A program made the position numbers and the translations under genes. The notes under the pieces are model-generated. The model saw nothing but the letters and a program-made list of their open reading frames with translations, did no database searches and had not been told where the DNA came from. A stretch of 64,000 bases of DNA, taken from positions 20,645-84,644 of the forward strand of contig WSYC01000008.1 in assembly GCA_009773635.1 (NCBI GenBank), given 5' to 3'. Of this stretch, positions 10,345-18,708 are shown piece after piece. The DNA is from Beijerinckiaceae bacterium. GTDB taxonomy: Bacteria; Pseudomonadota; Alphaproteobacteria; Rhizobiales; Beijerinckiaceae. Each line of letters begins with the position of its first letter. Positions within the stretch are counted from its first letter, which is position 1.

Positions 10345-12948
10345 TCAAGCATGACGCAAGTAAGGGGCAGGTTTCTGGCCCAGAAGATGCCATGTTCCTG
10401 CAAGGCCTAAAATAATCGTGATCAGGAAGGCAGCAAAGGCGATCGAGATAACTGTGAGCCATGGGATCACGAAATCGAGATTCATGATCTGGACCACCAC
10501 AAAGCTGGCCCCGATTGCTCCGCAGATCAGCCCGAAAACCACAGCGATCCCACCCAGTGCAGCGTATTCGACCAGCATGGCCTTGAGCAGCGTCGCGCGC
10601 GTCGCGCCGAGCGTTTTCAGGATCACGCTCTCGTGCTGACGCGTCCGTGCCGTCGCAGCCAGCGCCCCGGCAAGCACAAGGATGCTCGCGATCAGCGCAA
10701 TCGCGCTTGAGGCGCGAATCGCCAGCGCGAGCTGGGTCACGATCTGCTCGACCGCATTCAGCGCATCGCGTACCCGCACCGACGAGATCGTCGGGAAGCT
10801 GGCGGCAACCTTGCGGGCGAGCGCGATCTCGTCCGCCGGCCCGGCATCCTTGCCAAGCGCCAGCGTCGCCAGAAATGTATAGGGCGCGCCGGCAAAAGTG
10901 TTGGGCGAGAACACCATGACGAAATTGATCCCGAGCCGCTGCCAGCGCACCTCGCGGAGGTTGGCAATCGTCGCGGTGATCCGTCGACCGAGCACATTGA
11001 CGACGAGCTGGTCGCCGACCCTGAGGCCAAGGCCATCAGCGACATCCTTCGCAAACGAGACCAGCGGCGTGCCCCGGTAATTCTCCGGCCACCATTCACC
11101 CGAAGCGATGGTCGAGCCCTCCGGTGGCGTGGCGGCGTAGGTAATGCCGCGATCGCCTTCCAGAACCCAGGAGACGCGTTCCGCCGCGACAATCTGGCTG
11201 GCGGAAACGCCCTTGAGTTCAACGATGCGTCCGCGCAGCTGCGGCACCTGTTCGATGGTTGCGCCGGGACTGGCCTCTTTCAGGAATGCGTCGAAACGCG
11301 GCATCTCGCGCGCGGGGATATCGACGAAGAAGAATGTCGGCGCGGTGCCCGGCAAGGTCTGGCGGAATTGCCGGCCGAGGTTGAGATCGATCAGCGTCAG
11401 CGCGACGAGTAACGTCAGCCCCAGTCCGAGCGAGAGCACCACCGAGGGCGTGAGGCTGCCGGGGCGATGGAGGTTTGCCAGCGCCAACCGCAGGATCGGG
11501 GTGCGCGGCCGCGGCAGGCGGCGAGCGACTGCCATCACGACGAAGGCAACCCCGCGCAGAAGCACGATGGTGACCGCGGCTGCGGCGAGATAGATCATCG
11601 CGATCCGGCGGTCGGAGGCGAACAGCACAGCCAGCGCAACGAAGGCTGCCAGCGACAGGAACAGCAACGCGAAATCCGCCAGCGCAGGGCGGAAGACCGT
11701 TGCGCCGAACGCATCCCGGAACAGCGTCGAAGCCGCCACCGCCTTGCCGCGCGCCAGCGGCAGGATCGAGAAGGTCAGCGCGGCAACGAGCCCGTAGCCG
11801 AGCCCGAGCGCCAATTCGCCGAGATAGATGCCGGGCGCGAGCGGATAGGGCAGCAGATGCCCGAAGGCCTTGATCGCGGCATAGGGCAGGCCTGCGCCGA
11901 TCACAAGGCCGAGAAGGGTGCCGATCAGCGCGAAGGCCATCACCTGCGCAAGGCTCGACAGGAACACGAAATTTCGGGTCGCACCGAGGCTTTTGAGCGT
12001 CGCGATCCGCATCACCTGCCGTTCGGCGAAAGCGCGGGCGGCATTCGCAACGCCGACGCCGCCGATCAGCAGCGCGGTGAGCCCCACCAACGTCAGGAAC
12101 TGCGTGAAGCGATCGACCTGCCGCTGCAGTTGCGGCGAGGCGCGCAGGCGCGTGGTCGTCTGCCAGCCGGCATCGGGAACCTCTTTCGCGATCGCCGTCA
12201 GCGCGGTTGCGATCTGCGCTTCCGTGCCGTCTACGCCGAGATCGAGGCGGTAGACGAAGCGCGTCAGCGATCCCGGCTGGATCAACCCGGTCTCATTCAG
12301 CGCCGCGCGTGTCATGATGACGCGGGGCCCGAAACCAAGGCCGCCGGAGAGCTTGTCCGGCTCGCTGGCAAGATGCGCGGCGATGCGGAATTCGCTCGCG
12401 CCGATCCTGACCTTGTCGCTGATGCCGATGCCAAGCCGCCCGGTGAGCAGGGGGTCCGCGACAATGCCGGCGATTCCCGAGGCATCCGGCTTGAGGAGAT
12501 CGCCGACGGCGCGGGTTTCCGGGCCGTCGCGCCCGATGAGCGCGAGACGGCCGGCAACGGGGTAGGCGTCATCAACGGCCTTGATTTCGACCAGCGCGCT
12601 CTCGCCCGCTTCGCCTTTCTCGCTGCGCGCCATCGCGCGCGAGAGCGCGATTTTTGAAATCCGGCCCTGCTTGCCGAGCGCGGCGAGTTCATCCGGGCCG
12701 GCTTCGCGCTGGATCAGCGTAAAGGCCGCATCCGCGCCGAGAATGACGCGGCCCTCGCGCCCGAGCCCCTCGTTGAGGGCGCGCGAGAGCGTCACCACCG
12801 CCACGATCGCGCCGACACCGAGCGCGATGCAGGCGATGAGAATGCCGAAATGGCGGAAGGAATGCGGGATTTCCCGGGCGACAAGCCGCAGAATCAGGCG
12901 AAATTGTCCGACGAGGCGGTTCGGTGCAGGCGCGGCAAGTTCGCTCAT
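10345..12948 (-). CDS. ABC transporter permease, YbbP/FtsX-like (predicted exporter for a lipid or hydrophobic substrate)
   Basis: An 867-residue inner-membrane protein with a duplicated FtsX/MacB-type permease layout: an N-terminal helix near residue 35, a large periplasmic domain, helices around 300-430, a second set after 470, another periplasmic domain, and a C-terminal helix triplet. It pairs with the ATPase encoded one base upstream, as in the ybbA-ybbP pairs found next to tesA in many Proteobacteria. The start ATG at 12948 ([10 protein letters not shown]) follows the stop of the ATPase gene by one base; the frame extends further upstream only into that gene. Substrate unknown. Confidence 0.93.
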   Translation of the reverse strand: MSELAAPAPNRLVGQFRLILRLVAREIPHSFRHFGILIACIALGVGAIVAVVTLSRALNEGLGREGRVILGADAAFTLIQREAGPDELAALGKQGRISKIALSRAMARSEKGEAGESALVEIKAVDDAYPVAGRLALIGRDGPETRAVGDLLKPDASGIAGIVADPLLTGRLGIGISDKVRIGASEFRIAAHLASEPDKLSGGLGFGPRVIMTRAALNETGLIQPGSLTRFVYRLDLGVDGTEAQIATALTAIAKEVPDAGWQTTTRLRASPQLQRQVDRFTQFLTLVGLTALLIGGVGVANAARAFAERQVMRIATLKSLGATRNFVFLSSLAQVMAFALIGTLLGLVIGAGLPYAAIKAFGHLLPYPLAPGIYLGELALGLGYGLVAALTFSILPLARGKAVAASTLFRDAFGATVFRPALADFALLFLSLAAFVALAVLFASDRRIAMIYLAAAAVTIVLLRGVAFVVMAVARRLPRPRTPILRLALANLHRPGSLTPSVVLSLGLGLTLLVALTLIDLNLGRQFRQTLPGTAPTFFFVDIPAREMPRFDAFLKEASPGATIEQVPQLRGRIVELKGVSASQIVAAERVSWVLEGDRGITYAATPPEGSTIASGEWWPENYRGTPLVSFAKDVADGLGLRVGDQLVVNVLGRRITATIANLREVRWQRLGINFVMVFSPNTFAGAPYTFLATLALGKDAGPADEIALARKVAASFPTISSVRVRDALNAVEQIVTQLALAIRASSAIALIASILVLAGALAATARTRQHESVILKTLGATRATLLKAMLVEYAALGGIAVVFGLICGAIGASFVVVQIMNLDFVIPWLTVISIAFAAFLITIILGLAGTWHLLGQKPAPYLRHA

Positions 12949-12949
12949 G

Positions 12950-13723
12950 TCAGCCTGCCGCCAGACGGGAGGCGCGTTCTTCAACAACATGCCCGCTCTT
13001 CAGCCGGATGATGCGGTCGCAGCGCTCGGCAAGATCGAGATCATGCGTGACGAGCAGCAGCGTCATGCCCCGGTCACGTTTCAGCGCGAACAGGAGATCG
13101 ATGATCTCGCCGCCGGTGGTTTCGTCGAGATTGCCGGTGGGCTCATCCGCGACAAGGATCGCGGGGCGCGGTGCCAGCGCGCGTGCCAGCGCCACGCGCT
13201 GCTGCTCGCCGCCGGAGAGCTGGCCGGGGTAATGATCGAGCCGGGCGCCGAGGCCCACGGCCGTGAGTTCAGCGGCGGCGCGCTCGAAAGCATCGGCCTC
13301 GCCGGCAAGTTCGAGCGGAACCGCGACATTTTCCAGCGCCGTCATCGTCGAGATCAGGTGGAAGGCCTGGAAGACGATGCCGATCTTCTTCCCGCGGAAG
13401 GTCGCGAGACTATCCTCGGAGAGGCGGGTGATCTCCTCGCCGGTGATCGTCACCGAGCCGCTATCGGGCCGTTCGAGCCCGGCGGCCGTCATCAGCAGCG
13501 TCGATTTGCCCGAACCGGACGGGCCGACGAGGCCGATCGCCTCCCCCGCCTTGATGGCGAGCGAAACACCGCGCAGGATGTGCACGCGCGAAGCCCCCGC
13601 GCCGAGGCTGAGTTCGACGTCCTTCATCTCGATGACGGGCTTCATGGGAGCCAGCCCCGACGCGGCGGTTTTCGCCTCTGACTTGTCTTGCGGCACACTC
13701 AGCAACATCTTCACCCTATCCAT
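12950..13723 (-). CDS. ABC transporter ATP-binding protein, YbbA/LolD-like
   Basis: A 257-residue ATPase with Walker [10 protein letters not shown] (near 66-74), Q-loop in FQAFHLIS, signature LSGGEQQR, Walker B ILVADEP and H-loop VTHD. The short extension after the Q-loop is typical of the MacB/LolD/YbbA branch. It powers the large permease encoded immediately downstream. The first 26 residues before [14 protein letters not shown] are not part of the ATPase fold; the ATG at 13723 has AAGGGA upstream, while 13645 is a shorter alternative without one. Divergent from the TesA-like esterase with only 61 bp between starts, an arrangement seen for ybbAP-tesA in other Proteobacteria. Confidence 0.94.
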   Translation of the reverse strand: MDRVKMLLSVPQDKSEAKTAASGLAPMKPVIEMKDVELSLGAGASRVHILRGVSLAIKAGEAIGLVGPSGSGKSTLLMTAAGLERPDSGSVTITGEEITRLSEDSLATFRGKKIGIVFQAFHLISTMTALENVAVPLELAGEADAFERAAAELTAVGLGARLDHYPGQLSGGEQQRVALARALAPRPAILVADEPTGNLDETTGGEIIDLLFALKRDRGMTLLLVTHDLDLAERCDRIIRLKSGHVVEERASRLAAG

Positions 13724-13784
13724 GGTCGTTGTTCCCTTCCTAGATGGGGCGAAAAATGGCTTTTGTCAGGAGAGAGATGACGCA

Positions 13785-14450
13785 ATGACTGCATTCGGTT
13801 TGCTTTTCCCGCGCGTGATGCTGCGCCGGCTGGTTCTGGCCGGGTTCCTGCTGGCCCTGGCGGGCGGTCTCGCGACGCAGGTCGAAGCACGCACCATCCG
13901 CGTCGTGGCCTTCGGCGACAGTCTCAGCGCGGGCTATCAGCTCGGTGCTGCCGATGCCTTCCCGGCGGTTCTCGAGGCGGCGTTGAAGGCACGGGGACAG
14001 GACGTTGCTGTCGAGAATGCCGGCGTTTCCGGCGATACCGCCACTGCAGGACTCGACCGGCTCGACTGGAGCATCGCCGAGGGCACGGATATCGTCATTG
14101 TCGAGCTTGGCGCGAACGATGCGCTGCGCGGGATCGATCCGGCGATCACCGAAAAGGCGCTCGATGAAATCATCACGCGCCTCAAGGCGCGCAAGATCAC
14201 GGTGCTGCTCGCGGGCATGTATGCTCCGCGCAACAATGGCGAGGCTTACGTGAAGGCTTTCGACGCGATCTACCCGCGCCTTCAGCAGAAGCATGACGTG
14301 GCGCTCTATCCGTTCTTTCTGGACGGCATTCAGGGGGATGCCACACTCAACCTCGCGGATGGCATGCACCCCAATCCGCGCGGGGTGCGCGTCATCGTCG
14401 AGCGGATCGCGCCGGTTGTCGAAGCGCTCGTCAGGGCCGTGAACCGTTGA
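13785..14450 (+). CDS. Arylesterase / thioesterase I-like SGNH hydrolase (TesA family), secreted
   Basis: A 221-residue SGNH hydrolase. An N-terminal hydrophobic segment (about residues 12-34) ending in VEA looks like a Sec signal peptide, implying a periplasmic enzyme. SGNH motifs are all present: GDSLSAG (catalytic Ser46), the Gly block NAGVSGDT, GANDALRG, and the D192-x-x-H195 pair in DGMHPN. The family hydrolyses acyl-CoA, lysophospholipid and aryl esters; the real substrate here is not known. The frame runs far upstream, but the ATG at 13785 after AGGAGAGAG gives the usual length. Divergent from the ybbAP-like pair, suggesting a functional link in envelope lipid handling. Confidence 0.92.
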   Translation: MTAFGLLFPRVMLRRLVLAGFLLALAGGLATQVEARTIRVVAFGDSLSAGYQLGAADAFPAVLEAALKARGQDVAVENAGVSGDTATAGLDRLDWSIAEGTDIVIVELGANDALRGIDPAITEKALDEIITRLKARKITVLLAGMYAPRNNGEAYVKAFDAIYPRLQQKHDVALYPFFLDGIQGDATLNLADGMHPNPRGVRVIVERIAPVVEALVRAVNR

Positions 14451-14531
14451 TCACCGCGCTGTCACGATGCCGTCAGGCAGTTGCATCAGGCCGGTTCTCC
14501 GGTTCATTCTCCAGTGAGTGGAGGAACTGAC

Positions 14532-15089
14532 ATGAAAAAACTTGATCTCTGGCGCGACCCCTGGCCACTCGATGAAGCGCAATGCCCGTGCGATGTGCAT
14601 TTCACCGGCTGGTTGCGGGAACAGGGGCTGACAGGCCAGCGGATTTTCCACTTCGGCACCGGCGATCATCATCACGTCGGCTTGCAGGCGCCGGCGGGCG
14701 GGCACTCGGTGCTCGGGATCACCGCCACCGAGGCTGAGTATTCCAGCTATATCCGCCTTGTTGTGGAAAACCCGGATCTGGGTCGGCACTACAAGGTGCT
14801 GTTTTCCGATATCTACCAGACCAACCTCGCGCTTCTGCCGGAGTTCGATATCGTCACGCTGTTCCATCTCGGCGAGTTCTGGTCTGCGAACAACGCGCCT
14901 TTCGCGACGCTGGATGATCGCGGGTTGCTCGAAGGCATGGCGGGTAAAGTCGCGCCTTCCGGGTATATCGCGTTCTTTACCGGCTCCTTCGCCTATGATG
15001 TCGCGGACAGGCTGATCCCGGAGGTGTTGCCGCGCATGGGCTTCACCGAACTTCCCCGCTATCGAAGCCTGCGGCTTTTCCGGCGCTGA
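14532..15089 (+). CDS. Conserved-looking hypothetical protein, possibly methyltransferase-like
   Basis: A 185-residue soluble protein with no family I can name confidently. It begins MKKLDLWRDPWPLDEAQC, contains a glycine- and histidine-containing turn after a beta strand (IFHFGTGDHHHVG, near 40-52), a later acidic strand (LLPEFDIVTLFHLGEFW) and a final LRLFRR. The strand-turn and the D-rich strand loosely recall the SAM-binding core of class I methyltransferases, but the canonical E/DxGxGxG is not present. The ATG at 14532 has GGAGGAA 6 bp upstream, a strong ribosome site. It follows the esterase gene by 81 bp on the same strand. Confidence 0.7.
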   Translation: MKKLDLWRDPWPLDEAQCPCDVHFTGWLREQGLTGQRIFHFGTGDHHHVGLQAPAGGHSVLGITATEAEYSSYIRLVVENPDLGRHYKVLFSDIYQTNLALLPEFDIVTLFHLGEFWSANNAPFATLDDRGLLEGMAGKVAPSGYIAFFTGSFAYDVADRLIPEVLPRMGFTELPRYRSLRLFRR

Positions 15090-15098
15090 ACGCGGAAA

Positions 15099-15130
15099 TC
15101 CTTACCCAAGCATTTCCTTACCCAAGCATT
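15099..15130. repeat. Perfect 16-bp tandem duplication upstream of thpR
   Basis: TCCTTACCCAAGCATT occurs twice back to back (15099-15114 and 15115-15130) with no mismatch. It lies just upstream of a strong palindrome (15133-15155) in the 118-bp gap before thpR. Confidence 0.75.
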
Positions 15131-15132
15131 AA

Positions 15133-15155
15133 GTTGCACGAAATATTCGTGCAAC
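15133..15155. promoter_or_regulatory. Near-perfect 23-bp palindrome upstream of thpR
   Basis: Arms GTTGCACGAA (15133-15142) and TTCGTGCAAC (15146-15155) flank a 3-bp ATA centre. It is AT-richer than its surroundings, has no T-tract and sits about 52 bp before the thpR start, so an operator is more likely than a terminator. The half-site GTGCAAC also occurs upstream of purH (1099-1119). Confidence 0.45.
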
Positions 15156-15207
15156 ATTTCCCCGGAATGGTAGCTTCAATCAGTCGCGTGATTCGGGGGG
15201 AACGGTC

Positions 15208-15762
15208 ATGCCTCGCCTCTTTGTCGGGCTCGAGTTGCCGGAAGAAGCCGCCAACCTGCTTTCAGGCCTGCGCTGGGGGCTCCCCGGCGCGCGTTGGGCA
15301 GACCCTTCCGATTATCATCTCACGCTCCGCTTCATCGGCGATATCGATCGCCGTGCGGCGCGCGAGATCGAGGAGGAACTCTCCGAGATCGACCGGCAGG
15401 CGCTCAGGATTTCGATCGTCGGGCTCGGCGTGTTTGGCGGCGACAAGCCCCACACCGTCTATGCCAGCATCGCACCGAACCGGGCGCTGATCGAGCTTCA
15501 GGCGGAGAGCGAGCGGTGCCTGCGGCGGCTCGGCCTCAAACCGGAGGGCCGCAAGTTCACCCCGCACATCACGCTGGCGCGGCTCAGATCGGCCTCGGTG
15601 CTGGATGTCGCGGATTATCTGGCAGCGAACGCGCCGTTTCCGCAGTGCCATTTCACGGCGGACCGCTTCGCGCTGTTCTCGGCGCGCGAGAGCTTCGGCG
15701 GCGGACCGTATATTGTGGAAGCCGCCTACCCCCTGCAGGAGGCGGTTGTTCCACTGGCGTAA
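15208..15762 (+). CDS. thpR: RNA 2',3'-cyclic phosphodiesterase ThpR (2H phosphoesterase)
   Basis: A 184-residue cytoplasmic enzyme of the LigT/ThpR branch of the 2H phosphoesterases, which open 2',3'-cyclic phosphates at RNA ends to 2'-phosphates. Both signature motifs are present: HLTLRF (His37) and HITLAR (His120). The N-terminal RLFVGLELP strand is also typical. Length is normal. The ATG at 15208 follows GGGGGAACGGTC. Convergent with the short-chain dehydrogenase gene, 18 bp away. Confidence 0.93.
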   Translation: MPRLFVGLELPEEAANLLSGLRWGLPGARWADPSDYHLTLRFIGDIDRRAAREIEEELSEIDRQALRISIVGLGVFGGDKPHTVYASIAPNRALIELQAESERCLRRLGLKPEGRKFTPHITLARLRSASVLDVADYLAANAPFPQCHFTADRFALFSARESFGGGPYIVEAAYPLQEAVVPLA

Positions 15763-15780
15763 GGCCAGCGGATTGCGGCT

Positions 15781-16566
15781 CTATTTCGGCTGAAGCCGGA
15801 TCGTGCCGTCGAGGCGGATCGTCGTGCCGTTGAGGTAGTCGTTGCGGCAGATGGTCTCGACGAGGCTGGCGTATTCCCGGGGGTTGCCGAGCCGCTGCGG
15901 AAACGGCACCTGCATCGCCAGCGATTTGCGGTAGTCCTCGGAAATCTGGTCGAACATCGGGGTGTGAAAAATGCCGGGCATGATCGACATCACCCGGATG
16001 CCATGGCTAGCAAGATCGCGCGCGACCGGGAGCGTGAGGCCGACGATGCCGCCCTTCGAAGCCGAATACGCGGCCTGGCCGATCTGCCCGTCCTCCGCCG
16101 CAACGGAAGCGGTGTTGACGATCACGCCGCGTCCGCCGTCCTCGGTAACGGGCTCAAGCGCGGCCATCGCGACCGACGAATTCGCGATCATGCGGAAGGA
16201 GCCGATCAGGTTGATGCCGATCACCTTCGAAAAGCTTCCGAGATCATGCGCGATGAGCGCGCCGGTTTCCCGGTCCTTCGATACCGTGCGCTTGCCGGCG
16301 ACGATGCCGGCGCAGTTGACGAGAATGCGCTCGATGCCATGCTTTGCGCGCACCGCGGCCAGCGCGGCGGCGACGGAAGCGTCATCGGTCACATCACAAC
16401 GCGCAAACGTCCCGTCGATCTCGGCAGCGACGCGGGTGCCGCGCTCCTCGTTGAGATCGAGCACGCCGACCCGGACCCCGAAACTCGCGAGATGCCGCGC
16501 GGTGGCTTCGCCGAGGCCCGAGGCTGCGCCGGTGACAACGGCGGCGATGGTGGAATCAAGCTTCAT
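15781..16566 (-). CDS. Short-chain dehydrogenase, type II 3-hydroxyacyl-CoA dehydrogenase-like
   Basis: A 261-residue Rossmann-fold oxidoreductase with the NAD-binding TGAASGLG (near 12-19), D-rich strand VLDLNEE (NAD preference), VNCAG, catalytic Ser in NTASVAA and YSASK (Tyr and Lys). The C-terminal MPGIFHTPMF and PFPQRLGNPREYA segments resemble HSD17B10-type 3-hydroxy-2-methylbutyryl-CoA dehydrogenases, acting in isoleucine or fatty acid breakdown. The frame opens at 16605, but the ATG at 16566 has GGAG 7 bp upstream and starts at the first strand as in the family. Substrate assignment is inference. Confidence 0.9.
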   Translation of the reverse strand: MKLDSTIAAVVTGAASGLGEATARHLASFGVRVGVLDLNEERGTRVAAEIDGTFARCDVTDDASVAAALAAVRAKHGIERILVNCAGIVAGKRTVSKDRETGALIAHDLGSFSKVIGINLIGSFRMIANSSVAMAALEPVTEDGGRGVIVNTASVAAEDGQIGQAAYSASKGGIVGLTLPVARDLASHGIRVMSIMPGIFHTPMFDQISEDYRKSLAMQVPFPQRLGNPREYASLVETICRNDYLNGTTIRLDGTIRLQPK

Positions 16567-16752
16567 GACGCGCTCCGGAAATGGATGACTGCTCTGGTTA
16601 GCCATGGTGTGCGCGCAGGCGCAAGCCCGTCTTTTGCAGCAGCGTGATGCGGAATTTACGGCAGGGGCAACAATCGGGACCGCTCTCCATCATCGCGCCA
16701 TAATCACCGGCAGAATCGGGAAGGATATGGGTTCCTTGAGGAGGGGACAGGG

Positions 16753-17175
16753 ATGGACGGGATGTTTCGCCGTGGCAACTGGCAGGCAGGTGTCTGGCAA
16801 GATGGCGTCTGGCAGGCGCCGTTTTCCAAGGCCGAGATGGAGGCCGCCCGCCGCGCTTTGCGCGATGAGGAAGGCGTGCTCGCCGACGTCGTCGAGCGGA
16901 TGCGCAAGCTCGCCCGTGCGCTGCCGTTTTCCGAGGATGTGCTGGCGGCCTATCACTGCGTGCGTGACCCTGCGACCGCGCTTCGGGTCCGCCTGACGCT
17001 GCTGGCCGCGCTCGCCTACTTCGTGATGCCGGTGGATGCCCTCCCCGATATAATTCCGATCCTTGGCTTCACCGATGATGCCGCAGTGCTCGCGGCGGCG
17101 ATTGCCGCCGTGCGCGGCGCGATCCTGCCCGAACACCGCGAAAAAGCCCGCGCGATGCTGGATGATGCCGAGTAA
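16753..17175 (+). CDS. YkvA-like DUF1232 membrane-associated protein
   Basis: A 140-residue protein with one DUF1232 domain: a hydrophobic helix (LTLLAALAYFVMPVDALPD) running into the family signature PVDALPDIIPILGFTDDAAVL. The N-terminal 25 residues hold near-repeats NWQAGVWQDGVWQAPF. The family is small, single-pass and of unknown function. The ATG at 16753 has GAGGAGGGGACAGGG ahead. It is divergent from the dehydrogenase gene, with 186 bp between starts, and convergent with the sigma factor gene 3 bp downstream. Confidence 0.87.
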   Translation: MDGMFRRGNWQAGVWQDGVWQAPFSKAEMEAARRALRDEEGVLADVVERMRKLARALPFSEDVLAAYHCVRDPATALRVRLTLLAALAYFVMPVDALPDIIPILGFTDDAAVLAAAIAAVRGAILPEHREKARAMLDDAE

Positions 17176-17178
17176 ATT

Positions 17179-17811
17179 CTAGCGCGTATCGAGAATGCCG
17201 CCCGCTTCGAGCGCGCGGCGCAGCCGCGTGAACGCGAGCCGGAGGCGCGACTTCACCGTCCCGAGCGGAATCCTGACCCGTTCCGCGATCTGCGCATGCG
17301 AGAGGCCCTCGTAAAACGCGAGCCGAACGAGATCGCGCTGCTCGACCGGGAGGTCGAGAATCAGGTTGCGGACGATATCGTCGCGCTGCTGCCCGTCGAG
17401 TTCGGCGTCGAACCGGCGCTCTTCGGGCAGATCGAGAATCGCAGGGGATTGCGGGTCGAGATATTCCGTGCGGCTGCGGCGCGAAAAATCGATCCGCCGG
17501 TTGCGGGCAACCCGGTATAGCCAGGTTGTCACGGATGATTTTCCGGCGTCGAACAATTCGGCCTTGCGCCAGAGCGTGATCATCACGTCCTGCGCGATCT
17601 CCTCGGCAGAACCCGGATCAAGTCCGAGACGCTGGAGATAGGCTTCAAGCCGCGGCGTGAAATGATCGAAGATCTCCGTGAACGCCGCCCGGTCGCGCCG
17701 TTCTGCCACGGCACGCATCAGCTGGGCCCAATGATCGGCTGATGGCAAGAAAAACCCCGGCTCCAGAGAAAAGGTGGCCCTTACCAGGCGCAACCCCTGT
17801 GAGCATACCAT
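17179..17811 (-). CDS. ECF-type RNA polymerase sigma factor
   Basis: A sigma-70 family protein with region 2 (RAAFTEIFDHFTPRLEAYL, then SAEEIAQDVMITLWRKA) and region 4 (LPVEQRDLVRLAFYEGLSHA, then IAERVRIPLGTVKSRLRLAF), and no regions 1 or 3, so an extracytoplasmic-function sigma. The start is uncertain: 17811 (ATG) gives 210 residues, 17748 (TTG) or 17718 (ATG) would fit the compact family better, and the frame continues to 17946. No anti-sigma gene is adjacent on the same strand, so how it is held inactive is not visible. It is divergent from the IalB-like gene, a possible target. Confidence 0.88.
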   Translation of the reverse strand: MVCSQGLRLVRATFSLEPGFFLPSADHWAQLMRAVAERRDRAAFTEIFDHFTPRLEAYLQRLGLDPGSAEEIAQDVMITLWRKAELFDAGKSSVTTWLYRVARNRRIDFSRRSRTEYLDPQSPAILDLPEERRFDAELDGQQRDDIVRNLILDLPVEQRDLVRLAFYEGLSHAQIAERVRIPLGTVKSRLRLAFTRLRRALEAGGILDTR

Positions 17812-17995
17812 GCTACACGCGGGACCAAACCCATGCGAGAGGCTTTGTGATCCGCACGTCGGTGGCGCATGACAGATCGATTTGGCGGAAAAGCGGCGAT
17901 GGAGTATGCAGCCTTTATCGTCGTGGCGATGCTTCGCCGGGTTCATGCCCTATTCAGGCCATATCTGGCTTGCATTCCGCTTCGATCAGGGGAAA

Positions 17996-18017
17996 AACAC
18001 GGGATCGCAACCGTGTT
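17996..18017. promoter_or_regulatory. Inverted repeat between the sigma factor and IalB-like genes
   Basis: AACACGG (17996-18002) and CCGTGTT (18011-18017) flank an 8-bp spacer in the roughly 280-bp divergent region. It lies about 80 bp before the IalB-like start. A dimeric regulator site is plausible; no terminator T-tract follows. The rest of the region shows no recognisable gene. Confidence 0.35.
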
Positions 18018-18080
18018 CGATCACCGGACCCCCGACAAAATATACCCAGGCCGCGTGGCCGGAAATCTGGACGATGTGAC

Positions 18081-18098
18081 AAGGAGTGTTTCCCGTTG
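18081..18098 (+). promoter_or_regulatory. Strong Shine-Dalgarno site that selects a TTG start
   Basis: AAGGAG (18081-18086) lies 9 bp before an in-frame TTG (18096-18098). The first in-frame ATG (18111) has no ribosome-binding sequence near it, and would be 24 bp from this one. This favours TTG as the initiator of the IalB-like gene. Confidence 0.6.
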
Positions 18099-18698
18099 GA
18101 CTTGATTGTCATGAAAATCCGCCAAACACCCCGGCTCGCCGCGCTCGCCTGCCTGCTGGCCACGCTCGCACTTGGCGCGTCACCTGCGCTCGCCCAGCAG
18201 AAGAAGCAGCCCGAAAAGAAGACTGCTGCCAAGGAAGCGCCCGCTGCGCCCGGTGGCGCGCAGACCTTCCTCATCGGCACCTTCGGTGACTGGAAGGCCC
18301 TGATGACCGGCAAGGACAAGCAGAAGGTCTGCTATGCACTCAGCCAGCCGAAAGAGCGCCTGCCAGCGAAGCTGGTGCGCGACCCCGGCTATCTCTTCAT
18401 TTCCAACCGGACGGCGGATGGCGCGAAGAACGAGGTGGCTTTCAAGCTCGGATTTGCGACCAAGACCGGGCAGGATGGCTCGCTCACCATCGGTACCGGC
18501 AATTTCCCGCTCGTCGGCAGCGGCGACAGCGCCTTCCTCAAGAACCCGGCGCAGGAAGCCCAGCTCATCGAGCTCATGAAGAAATCCGCCGGCATTTCGA
18601 TCAAGATGTCCTCGGCGCGCGGCAACGAGACGACCGACAAATACTCGTTGAGCGGTTTTGGCAAGGCGATCGAGGCCGTTGCCAAGGAATGCCCGTGA
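18096..18698 (+). CDS. Invasion-associated locus B (IalB)-like secreted protein
   Basis: A 200-residue periplasmic protein with a Sec signal peptide ([20 protein letters not shown], cleavage after SPALA near residue 33), a lysine-rich linker and an IalB domain. The domain is recognised by [40 protein letters not shown] and a C-terminal Cys in AKECP, which may pair with the Cys of KVCYAL. IalB-like proteins are widespread in Hyphomicrobiales and named after a Bartonella invasion factor, but most are general envelope proteins of unknown role. The TTG at 18096 is chosen because of the strong AAGGAG; ATG 18111 is the alternative. Confidence 0.85.
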   Translation: MDLIVMKIRQTPRLAALACLLATLALGASPALAQQKKQPEKKTAAKEAPAAPGGAQTFLIGTFGDWKALMTGKDKQKVCYALSQPKERLPAKLVRDPGYLFISNRTADGAKNEVAFKLGFATKTGQDGSLTIGTGNFPLVGSGDSAFLKNPAQEAQLIELMKKSAGISIKMSSARGNETTDKYSLSGFGKAIEAVAKECP

Positions 18699-18708
18699 GA
18701 TCGATCCC

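Noticed and set aside
13263-13784. N-terminal extension of the TesA-like esterase
   Set aside because: It runs antisense through the ATPase gene; a signal peptide and ribosome site start at 13785.
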